NCBI GenBank assembly: GCA_934630495.1
Contig: CAKTVW010000038.1
Span: 1-22,447, forward strand
Direction: 5' to 3'
DNA from: an uncultured Oscillospiraceae bacterium
GTDB lineage: Bacteria > Bacillota > Clostridia > Oscillospirales > Oscillospiraceae
DNA: 22,447 nt
The notes beneath the pieces were generated by a model. That model searched no databases. It saw only the letters and a list, made by a program, of their open reading frames with translations, and had not been told where the DNA came from. Numbering within the stretch: position 1 is the first letter of the stretch; every line of letters begins with the position of its first letter. This document shows positions 16,181 through 22,447 of this stretch, piece after piece. The position numbers were made by a program, and so were the translations under genes.

Positions 16181-18205
16181 ATGAAATTTCGAGACGATCC
16201 GTCACAATTGAATACGTCGCCCGAGGAATTTCAGCTTGAAGATATCCTGCGCGAATTTGGCTCGGCTCCGGCGCCGACCGTGCAGACGGATGATCCGGAA
16301 GCGGCGCCTCGGCCCGATGATACCGAGAATGCGTCCGATGCTCCCGAGCTGTCGGACGACGACATGAAGCTCGTGCCCGATATGCCGAAAAAACGGGCGA
16401 AACGGGTCGGTGATGATACTGCCGTCTTTGAGCCGATCCGCGTTTCACCGAAGGACCCACAGCTCGACGCCCCGATGAAGCTGGCAAAGATCGGAAAGCA
16501 AACGGACAAGACGCCGCATGCCGACCCGGCTGATGACATACAGCTTCACGTCGTGGCGATCAAGGAGGAAAAAGCGCCGGACGCTCCGCCGTCGCCGAAA
16601 GAGGTGCTTTCCGCTCGCCGAAACGGCCTCGGCTCCATCAGGCTTCGCCTCTATCTCCAAGCACCCGTGCTTCTTGCGGCGGTGCTTCTGCTGCTCTATG
16701 ACGGACGCGGGCTTGACTTTTTCCCGAACCTGACCGGACTTTCCGTCTGGCTCTCCGCCGCTCTGCTGCTGTGGACGGTGTTCTTGGCGCCGGAGACGCT
16801 CCTGCGGGGTCTGCGCGATCTGTTTCACCTGCGCATCAGCCTTTATACCTTAATAATTATTGCAGGCGTTCTCTCCGTTCTGCACAGCCTGCCGCTGCTC
16901 GAAACGGGCGGGCAGAGCTATTGCTGTGTGGTTGTGATCGTGTGCTATTTTCTGCAAAAATCCATCTATCTCGACAGCGCGGGGCAGTATCACACGCTCC
17001 GCACCGTCTGCGGCTTTGACAGCCCTATGGGTATTTACGACTCGCCCCAGCTCTTCGAGGACACGGACAGCCTGCGCCGCAGCAACGCGAATGTTCCGGA
17101 CTTTATGGAGCATTTTCTGCGCGAGGCATTCCCGCAGAGCATTTTGCGCATCTATGCCACGGCGATTCTGCCGCTTTCGGCAGCGATTGCGTATTTGCTC
17201 TGCCGCTACCGCAGCGTCGGCTTTGTGGAGGCATGGCTGCTCCTCCTGCTGGGAGCGATCCCGTGCGGTGCGATGCTCAGCTATTATCGGCCCTTTTCGG
17301 CGCTTGCCAAACGGCTCTCTTCTTTCGGCGGCGCACTGTGCGGATGGCACGGCGCGACTATTTTCGGCGGCCGTCACAGCATCATTCTCCGCGACGAGGA
17401 CCTGTTCCCGCTGAGCAATATTTCCTCCAACGGAATGAAGCTCTACGGCTCGGGAAAGCCCGCGCGCGTGATCGCCTATGCGCTTTCGGCGCTGGAGGCC
17501 GCGGGAAGCCCGCTGGCCGCCGTGTTCGATCAGCTTCTGCATTCCCAGTACGGCAAGCGCTATCATGTGACGGCCTACCGCTTTTATGACGACGGCGGGA
17601 TCGGTGCAGAGGTCCTGAACGATACCGTGCTGGTCGGTTCGCTGCCGTTTATGCGGAGCATGGGCGTGCAGATGCCGGAGGGCGCCAAGGTGCGGCAGGC
17701 GGTCTATGTTTCCGTCAACGGCGAGCTGGCGGGCGTCTTTGCCATAAAGTATAAGCCGAGTGCGTCCACACGGAAGGGCCTGCGGAGCGTACTGTTGAAC
17801 CATAATTTCTCCGTTGTTTTGGCTACCCGTGACTTTTTGATTACGCCGGAGCTGCTGGCCGCAAAATATGAGCTGAATACCGAGACGATCATCTATCCCG
17901 CCTTCAGCGAACGCATCCGGCTCTCCGAGATCGACCCGAACGAAAAGATCCGGCAGGGCGGACTGATCGCCAAGGACACCTTCGGCGCGTTTGCCTCGAC
18001 GGTCGCTGCCGGGCACACACTGCGCATCTGCTCGCTGTTTTCTCTTATTCTCAGCATGACGGCCGGGATCCTAGGCTTTGTCGTCTGCGCATTGCTGATC
18101 GCGTGGAACGCCGCTTCCACCGCTTCGCCGCTGCACATCGGCGCGTTTCAGCTTCTCTGGCATTTCTCCGTCGCGTTTATATCCTTTATTTTGATGCGTT
18201 TTTGA
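16181..18205 (+). CDS. Degenerate P-type (P1B-like) ATPase membrane protein, probably catalytically inactive
   Basis: The 674-residue ORF is intact. Residues 1-150 are acidic and probably disordered, with LEDILREF at 19-26. Hydrophobic segments lie at about 157-173, 187-205, 219-240, 247-258, 323-343, 349-366, 617-642 and 652-672. The order matches a P1B-ATPase: IPC (360-362) in place of the CPC metal motif, then 40 residues on RDEDLFP (404-410) where DKTGTLT should be; an N-domain remnant with GIGAEV (473-478) and VLVGS (483-487); then NGELAGVFAIKYKPS (513-527) and TRDF (549-552) in place of TGDN. No actuator domain with TGE and no GDGxND are seen. I infer a fold that cannot be phosphorylated, so not an ion pump; a sensor or scaffold role is possible. 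It follows the methyltransferase by 35 nt with a weak AAGGG site. Confidence 0.72.
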   Translation: MKFRDDPSQLNTSPEEFQLEDILREFGSAPAPTVQTDDPEAAPRPDDTENASDAPELSDDDMKLVPDMPKKRAKRVGDDTAVFEPIRVSPKDPQLDAPMKLAKIGKQTDKTPHADPADDIQLHVVAIKEEKAPDAPPSPKEVLSARRNGLGSIRLRLYLQAPVLLAAVLLLLYDGRGLDFFPNLTGLSVWLSAALLLWTVFLAPETLLRGLRDLFHLRISLYTLIIIAGVLSVLHSLPLLETGGQSYCCVVVIVCYFLQKSIYLDSAGQYHTLRTVCGFDSPMGIYDSPQLFEDTDSLRRSNANVPDFMEHFLREAFPQSILRIYATAILPLSAAIAYLLCRYRSVGFVEAWLLLLLGAIPCGAMLSYYRPFSALAKRLSSFGGALCGWHGATIFGGRHSIILRDEDLFPLSNISSNGMKLYGSGKPARVIAYALSALEAAGSPLAAVFDQLLHSQYGKRYHVTAYRFYDDGGIGAEVLNDTVLVGSLPFMRSMGVQMPEGAKVRQAVYVSVNGELAGVFAIKYKPSASTRKGLRSVLLNHNFSVVLATRDFLITPELLAAKYELNTETIIYPAFSERIRLSEIDPNEKIRQGGLIAKDTFGAFASTVAAGHTLRICSLFSLILSMTAGILGFVVCALLIAWNAASTASPLHIGAFQLLWHFSVAFISFILMRF

Positions 18206-18253
18206 ACATCTTCCAAAAATTCCTGATTTTTTCGGAAAAACTTGTAATAGTCA

Positions 18254-18282
18254 TTGCATTCTCTTTTTTCATCGTGTATAAT
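18254..18282 (+). promoter_or_regulatory. Promoter of the EF-G-like gene
   Basis: TTGCAT (18254-18259), a 17-nt spacer and a consensus TATAAT (18277-18282) lie 78 nt before the start codon. The leader has a 6-bp hairpin, GCAGTC (18317-18322) with GACTGC (18331-18336), just before the AAAGGAG site (18341-18347). I saw no clear terminator after the preceding gene (18206-18240). Confidence 0.78.
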
Positions 18283-18359
18283 AAAACTAATTGTGGCAAC
18301 ATACGAGATGCCGCCGGCAGTCACATTCCCGACTGCACAGAAAGGAGATTTTCTACAAT

Positions 18360-20423
18360 ATGTACACTGCGAAGGATATCCGCAATGTCGCGCTGCTGGG
18401 TCACGGCGGCGACGGCAAATCTGCCCTGTGCGAAAGTATGCTTTTCCTCACCAAGGCCATCACCCGTCTGGGCAAGCGCGCTGACGGCACTACCGTTTCC
18501 GACTTTGACGACGAGGAAAAGAAGCGCCAGTATTCCATTAAGACCTCTGTCATTCCCGTCGAGTACGCAGGCTGTAAGCTCAACGTGCTGGACAACCCCG
18601 GCTACTTCGATTTTGCGGCCGAGGTCGTGCAGTCTCTGCGCGTCGCCGATTCCGGCATTATCTGCCTGACGGCCAAGTCCGGCATCGTCGTCGGCACCGA
18701 AAAGGGCTGGAAATCCCTGACCGACGCGGGCCTGCCCACGATGTTCTATATTTCCAAGCTTGACGAAGAGCACGCAAATTTCTTCGGCACGTTTGACGCC
18801 ATCCGTTCCACCTTCGGCGCCTCCGCGATCCCCTTTACCTTCCCGATCCTCAGCGGCGAGCAGGCTGTCGGCGTGGTCGACCTGATCGAGAAGAAGGCGT
18901 ACGACGCATCCGGCAAGGAGATCCCCGTTCCCGCCGATGCGCAGGATAAGATTGAAGAATATATGGCCGAGCTGAACGAGCAGGTCGCCGAGACCGACGA
19001 AGCTCTGATGGAAAAGTTCTTCATGGAAGAGCCCTTCACGCCCGAAGAGCTTGCCAAGGGCATCAAGGACGGCATCGCACAGCGCACCGTTACGCCCGTT
19101 TTCTGCGGCTGCTCCATGAGCGGACTGGGCACCGTCCGTCTGATGGAAAACCTCAAGAAGTATGCGCCGTCTCCGCTTGAGGGCAAGCCCATGACCGCCG
19201 TCGACGAAGACGGCAACGAATCCGAGTTTAAGCTCGATCCCGCCGGCAGCCCGATGGCATTCGTATTCAATACCGTTGCGGACCAGTACGGCAAGAACTC
19301 CTATTTTAAGGTTATTTCCGGTGATATCGAGGACACGCTGACCGTCGTGAACGCCCGTACCGGCGACAACGAAAAGCTCGGCAACACCTTCTTCCCGCGC
19401 GGCAAGGACAACACCAAGACCTCCAAGGTTTGCTGCGGCGATATCGGCGTTTTCACTAAGCTTGCATCTGTCCGTACCGGCGATACGCTGGGTCTGGCAG
19501 GCAAGGTCGTCACGATCAAGCCGATGCAGTACGCCGAGCCGTGCTACCGTATGGCCATTTACGCCAAGACGAAGGGTCAGGAAGACAAGGTCGCTGCCGG
19601 TCTGGTCAAGCTGAACGAGGAAGATGCTTCCTTCACCTATGGCAACGATCCGGAGACCAAGGAAATGATCATCGCGGGCGTCTGCGATATCCACCTGAGT
19701 GTTATCATTGCAAAGCTGCTGAGCAAGTATAAGGTCGAGGCCGAGCTTCGCCCGGCGAAGATCGCCTACCGTGAGACCATTAAGAAAAAGGTCGAGATCC
19801 ACGGACGTCATAAGAAGCAGTCCGGCGGCCACGGCCAGTTCGGCGACGTCTACATTCGCTTTGAGCCGCAGTCCGAGCAGGAGGATATGATCTTTGCCGA
19901 CGAGACCGTCGGCGGCTGCGTGCCGAAGAACTTCATTCCTTCCGTTGAAAAGGGCCTGCGCAACTGCATCGGCAAGGGCGTTCTGGCGGGCTATCCCGTT
20001 GTGTTCCTGAAGTCTACGCTGTACTTCGGCTCCTATCACCCCGTCGACTCCAACGATATGGCGTTCCAGACCGCTGCCGGTATCGCTTATAAGGAAGGTC
20101 TTCCCACTGCCGCTCCGACCCTGCTCGAGCCGATCGGCGAGCTGAAGGTCTTTATCCCCGATGCAAACATGGGCGATATCATCGGTGACCTCAACAAGCG
20201 CCGCGGCCGCGTGATGGGCATGAACCCTGATGCGGAGAATCGCGGCTGGCAGGTCGTCGAGGCCGAGGTCCCCATGGGCGAAATGAGCAGCTACGCGATC
20301 GACCTGCGTTCCATGACGCAGGGCCGCGGCTTCTACTCCCTCAAGTTCGTCCGTTACGAGGAGGTCCCGCAGATGAACCAGGCTAAGATCATCGAGGACG
20401 CCAAGAAGGACGAGGAAGAATAA
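18360..20423 (+). CDS. Elongation factor G-like translational GTPase (EF-G paralogue)
   Basis: The 687 residues span all five EF-G domains. Nucleotide motifs are G1 GHGGDGKS (14-21), G3 DNPGYFDF (78-85), G4 SKLD (132-135) and G5 near CGCSMSGLG. Domain IV is marked by QSGGHGQFGDVYIRFEP, and domain V carries GDIIGDLNKRRGRVMGM. Compared with the canonical factor, DTPGH is DNPGY, so the catalytic histidine is tyrosine (Tyr82), NKMD is SKLD, and ERGITI of switch I is replaced by KRQYSI. The GTTVSD...DxPGYFDF pattern is known from EF-G2/FusA2-type paralogues, so this is unlikely to be the main fusA of the str operon, and no rpsL, rpsG or tuf is nearby. An ATG at 18360 after AAAGGAG fits homologues; the in-frame upstream ATG at 18291 would add 23 unlike residues and lies next to the promoter. 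A terminator follows. Confidence 0.88.
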   Translation: MYTAKDIRNVALLGHGGDGKSALCESMLFLTKAITRLGKRADGTTVSDFDDEEKKRQYSIKTSVIPVEYAGCKLNVLDNPGYFDFAAEVVQSLRVADSGIICLTAKSGIVVGTEKGWKSLTDAGLPTMFYISKLDEEHANFFGTFDAIRSTFGASAIPFTFPILSGEQAVGVVDLIEKKAYDASGKEIPVPADAQDKIEEYMAELNEQVAETDEALMEKFFMEEPFTPEELAKGIKDGIAQRTVTPVFCGCSMSGLGTVRLMENLKKYAPSPLEGKPMTAVDEDGNESEFKLDPAGSPMAFVFNTVADQYGKNSYFKVISGDIEDTLTVVNARTGDNEKLGNTFFPRGKDNTKTSKVCCGDIGVFTKLASVRTGDTLGLAGKVVTIKPMQYAEPCYRMAIYAKTKGQEDKVAAGLVKLNEEDASFTYGNDPETKEMIIAGVCDIHLSVIIAKLLSKYKVEAELRPAKIAYRETIKKKVEIHGRHKKQSGGHGQFGDVYIRFEPQSEQEDMIFADETVGGCVPKNFIPSVEKGLRNCIGKGVLAGYPVVFLKSTLYFGSYHPVDSNDMAFQTAAGIAYKEGLPTAAPTLLEPIGELKVFIPDANMGDIIGDLNKRRGRVMGMNPDAENRGWQVVEAEVPMGEMSSYAIDLRSMTQGRGFYSLKFVRYEEVPQMNQAKIIEDAKKDEEE

Positions 20424-20441
20424 TCAACTCAAGCAGTCTCG

Positions 20442-20472
20442 TTGGGGTCAGGTCGTGAGCGCCTGACCCCAA
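20442..20472 (+). terminator. Rho-independent terminator after the EF-G-like gene
   Basis: TTGGGGTCAGG (20442-20452) and CCTGACCCCAA (20462-20472) form an 11-bp perfect stem with a 9-nt loop, 18 nt past the TAA, followed by TTTATAAC. This isolates the EF-G-like gene from tgt. Confidence 0.82.
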
Positions 20473-20555
20473 TTTATAACGGCACAAACGCCGCGAGCCG
20501 CATACGGCGTCCTTGAAAGCTGCGCACAGAGGGCGCTGTCCTGCCGACGGTCGGC

Positions 20556-20584
20556 TTGACGGCTCAAATGGGCAAACATTAAAA
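20556..20584 (+). promoter_or_regulatory. Weak candidate promoter of tgt
   Basis: TTGACG (20556-20561), 17 nt and TTAAAA (20579-20584) lie 27 nt before the tgt start codon. The -35 is good and the -10 poor. A terminator just upstream makes some promoter in 20473-20600 necessary unless read-through feeds tgt. Confidence 0.35.
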
Positions 20585-20610
20585 CGGCAACAGAAATAAC
20601 GGAGGTAACT

Positions 20611-21747
20611 GTGTTTCAACTTCTAAAAACCGAGGACGCGGCGCGGCGCGGAGTATTCACCTGCGCACACGGCACGGTGCAGACGCCGGTATTTATGAAC
20701 GTCGGCACGCAGGGTGCGATCAAGGGCGCACTGAGCGCGGAGGATCTGAAACGGATCGGCTGTCAGGTCGAGCTTTCCAACACCTATCATCTGCATCTTC
20801 GTCCGGGCGACCGGCTTGTGCACGACATGGGCGGCCTGCATAAATTTATGACGTGGGACGGACCGATCCTGACCGACTCGGGCGGATTTCAGGTTTTTTC
20901 GCTGGCGAGTCTGCGTAAGATCAAGGAAGAGGGCGTGTATTTTTCGTCGCATCTGGACGGACACAAGATCTTTATGGGTCCGGAGGAAAGTATGCAGATT
21001 CAGTCGAATCTCGGCTCGGATATCTGCATGGCGTTTGACGAGTGCGTTGAGAATCCTGCGCCCTATGATTACGTCAAGCGATCGGCGGAGCGGACCTATC
21101 GCTGGTGCAAGCGCTGCAAGGAGGAAAACGCGCGGCTCAATCGCATGGAGGATACGGTCAACCCACAGCAGATGCTCTGGGGCATCAATCAGGGCGGAAC
21201 TTATGCCGATATCCGCATCGAAAATATGAAGCAGATCGCAGAGCTTGATCTGCCGGGCTATGCGATCGGCGGACTTGCGGTAGGGGAGAGCACGCAGACG
21301 ATGTATGAGATCATCGAGGCCGTCGAGCCGTACATGCCCAAGGACAAAACGCGCTATCTGATGGGAGTGGGCACGCCGTCGAATATCATTGAAAGCGTCG
21401 CGCGCGGCGTGGACTTTTTCGACTGCGTGATGCCTGCGCGGAATGCCCGCCACGCAAAGCTTTTCACATGGAGCGGCACGCGCAACCTCAAAAACGCGAA
21501 GTATGAACGCGATGAGCGTCCTCTGGACGAGGCCTGCGACTGCCCGGTCTGCCGCAGATACTCCCGTGCCTATATCCGCCACCTGTTCAAGGCGGAAGAG
21601 ATGCTGGCCATGCGTCTGGCAGTTATGCACAACCTCTATTTCTACAACAAGCTTACCCAGCGCATCCGCGACGCACTGGATCAGGGCTGCTTCGCCCGGT
21701 TCCGCGCGGAATATTCCGAACGGCTCGGAAGCCCCGCCGAGGACTGA
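20611..21747 (+). CDS. tgt: Queuine tRNA-ribosyltransferase
   Basis: Bacterial Tgt swaps guanine 34 for preQ1 in the anticodon of tRNAs for Asp, Asn, His and Tyr, the first tRNA step of queuosine synthesis. The 378 residues match the usual length. Visible sites are LSNTYHL (55-61), the general acid/base Asp89 in TDSGGFQ, WGINQGG (190-196), GYAIGGLAVGE (216-226), the nucleophile Asp271 in DFFDCVMPARNARH, and the zinc ligands Cys309, Cys311, Cys314 and His340. The start is GTG at 20611, set by an ACGGAGGT site 7 nt upstream; no better ATG lies near. yajC follows 128 nt later but with its own promoter, a looser version of the widespread tgt-yajC-secDF order. No queuosine precursor genes (queCDEF) or queA are in the window. 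Confidence 0.97.
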   Translation: MFQLLKTEDAARRGVFTCAHGTVQTPVFMNVGTQGAIKGALSAEDLKRIGCQVELSNTYHLHLRPGDRLVHDMGGLHKFMTWDGPILTDSGGFQVFSLASLRKIKEEGVYFSSHLDGHKIFMGPEESMQIQSNLGSDICMAFDECVENPAPYDYVKRSAERTYRWCKRCKEENARLNRMEDTVNPQQMLWGINQGGTYADIRIENMKQIAELDLPGYAIGGLAVGESTQTMYEIIEAVEPYMPKDKTRYLMGVGTPSNIIESVARGVDFFDCVMPARNARHAKLFTWSGTRNLKNAKYERDERPLDEACDCPVCRRYSRAYIRHLFKAEEMLAMRLAVMHNLYFYNKLTQRIRDALDQGCFARFRAEYSERLGSPAED

Positions 21748-21816
21748 GCGGAAGAAAAATGGGGCGGATCGTTCGCGTTATTCTACGTAATTTGCACAAA
21801 ATTCATATTTTAATGC

Positions 21817-21845
21817 TTGCATTCCACGGACTGTACGATTATAAT
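21817..21845 (+). promoter_or_regulatory. Promoter of yajC
   Basis: TTGCAT (21817-21822), a 17-nt spacer and a consensus TATAAT (21840-21845) lie 30 nt before the yajC start. The hexamers equal those of the EF-G-like gene promoter, suggesting strong housekeeping expression of both. Confidence 0.8.
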
Positions 21846-21875
21846 TAAAACCATCAAAAACAGGAGGAGCTAAGC

Positions 21876-22250
21876 TTGAATTTCGATTGGACATTTCTAA
21901 TACTCATTGTGGGTATGATCGTAGTCTTCTACTTCTTTATGATCCGTCCGGACAGAAAGAAAAAGAAGGAAGAAGAGGCACTGCGCGAAAGCCTGAAGGT
22001 CGGTGACCGCATCACCACCATCGGCGGTATTGTCGGCAAGATCGTCAATGTTGACGATAACAACATCGTGATCGAGACCAGTGCGGACCGTGTTCGGATG
22101 GAGCTGACCAAATGGTCGGTCATGACGAACGACACCGCGAAGGAAGCCGCCGCCAAGGCTGCCGCCGAAGCGAAGGCTCAGGCAAAGGCCCGCGCGGAAG
22201 AGCGCAAAAAGGAAAAAGAGAAGAAAAAGCGCGACAAGAACGTCCGCTGA
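21876..22250 (+). CDS. yajC: Preprotein translocase subunit YajC
   Basis: YajC is the small single-pass membrane partner of SecDF at the Sec translocon. The 124 residues have one helix (about 6-23, FLILIVGMIVVFYFFM), the signature MIRPDRKKKKEEEAL, and the conserved beta-barrel segment LKVGDRITTIGGIVGKIVNVDDNNIVIE. Residues about 90-124 are an Ala/Lys/Glu-rich tail ending in a very basic stretch. The start is TTG at 21876, chosen because AGGAGG (21862-21867) lies at ideal distance and no ATG exists before the helix. A terminator follows immediately, so secD and secF, if present, are not cotranscribed. Confidence 0.95.
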   Translation: MNFDWTFLILIVGMIVVFYFFMIRPDRKKKKEEEALRESLKVGDRITTIGGIVGKIVNVDDNNIVIETSADRVRMELTKWSVMTNDTAKEAAAKAAAEAKAQAKARAEERKKEKEKKKRDKNVR

Positions 22251-22260
22251 GTACACAGCT

Positions 22261-22296
22261 AAATGCACCGAGGGCAAAAGCTCTCGGTGCATTTTT
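22261..22296 (+). terminator. Rho-independent terminator after yajC
   Basis: AAATGCACCGAG (22261-22272) pairs with CTCGGTGCATTT (22283-22294); the stem can extend two more pairs inward, leaving loop CAAAAG. The T-run reaches 22296. It lies 10 nt after the stop codon. Confidence 0.88.
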
Positions 22297-22401
22297 GTAT
22301 ATCGTGCCTCCGAAAAGTATTCGTAGAAAAACAGCCGAACAAATCGGCACGGAATCGCTAATACTGATTTTTGATTAAAAGATTTAAGGCAGCACCGCAT
22401 A

Positions 22402-22427
22402 ATTCAGCGAGAGCATTCGGCGAGAGA
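22402..22427. repeat. Imperfect 13-bp tandem duplication near the right edge
   Basis: ATTCAGCGAGAGC (22402-22414) is followed directly by ATTCGGCGAGAGA (22415-22427), 11 of 13 bases the same. It lies within a non-coding tail (22297-22447) that holds no gene I can support. The sequence GGCAGCACCGCATAATTC just before it could be one end of a dispersed intergenic repeat, but the window stops too soon to tell. Confidence 0.4.
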
Positions 22428-22447
22428 TTTTTTGTCGGGCCAAGGTT

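Noticed and set aside
16181..18205. Reading the P-type ATPase-like gene as a pseudogene
   Set aside because: The frame is unbroken over 674 codons, has plausible membrane helices throughout and sits in an operon; loss of motifs without stops or frameshifts fits a repurposed protein better.
18291..18359. Earlier ATG for the EF-G-like gene
   Set aside because: It lies about 9 nt after the -10 box, has no ribosome site and adds 23 residues unlike any EF-G; the ATG at 18360 follows AAAGGAG.
20473..20610. Possible preQ1 riboswitch before tgt
   Set aside because: I could not find a short preQ1-I type hairpin with an A-rich tail next to the ribosome site; the GCCGA-CGG-TCGGC palindrome alone is not enough.

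Overview
The window looks like chromosomal DNA of a strictly anaerobic, moderately GC-rich member of the Clostridia, most likely Oscillospirales (Oscillospiraceae/Ruminococcaceae-like) from a gut setting. This placement is inferred from gene content: an oxygen-sensitive class III ribonucleotide reductase, a surface protein with GLUG and InlB-type repeats, a YfhO-family membrane protein, a clostridial-type pyridoxamine kinase, an EF-G paralogue of the DxPGY type, strong AGGAGG Shine-Dalgarno sequences and TTGnnn-17-TATAAT promoters. No phage, insertion sequence, CRISPR array, tRNA or rRNA gene was recognised. Most of the window reads as housekeeping core genome.

Layout. (1) 1-3887, minus: the N-terminal 1295 residues of a large secreted surface protein that runs off the left edge. 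(2) 4275-8092, minus: a two-gene unit, pyridoxamine kinase then a YfhO-like membrane protein, overlapping by 4 nt and closed by a strong terminator at 4220-4247. (3) 8397-12166, plus: nrdD, a metal-dependent amidohydrolase and a YoaK/DUF1275 membrane protein, tightly spaced and ended by an 18-bp hairpin. (4) 12228-15025, minus: ftsH and an MscS-type channel, overlapping by 4 nt. (5) 15387-18205, plus: a SpoU/TrmH-family rRNA 2'-O-methyltransferase followed by a 674-residue membrane protein that I read as a catalytically degenerate P-type ATPase. (6) 18360-20423, plus: an EF-G-like translational GTPase with its own promoter and terminator. (7) 20611-22250, plus: tgt (queuine tRNA-ribosyltransferase) and yajC (Sec accessory), with yajC closed by its own terminator.

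How the genes fit together. The right half concentrates translation, RNA modification and membrane protein quality functions (rRNA methyltransferase, EF-G paralogue, Tgt, YajC, FtsH, MscS). The left half is surface and envelope plus cofactor salvage. The most unusual gene is 16181-18205. It keeps the outline of a P1B-type ATPase (CPC-like helix, nucleotide-binding and phosphorylation-domain remnants, terminal helices), but the DKTGT phosphorylation motif is replaced, TGDN is altered, and no actuator TGE or GDGxND motif is visible. The ORF is fully intact, which suggests a maintained non-pumping role. Its N-terminal tail and the YfhO-like protein's C-terminal tail share a short LExILxEF motif inside otherwise acidic, low-complexity sequence.
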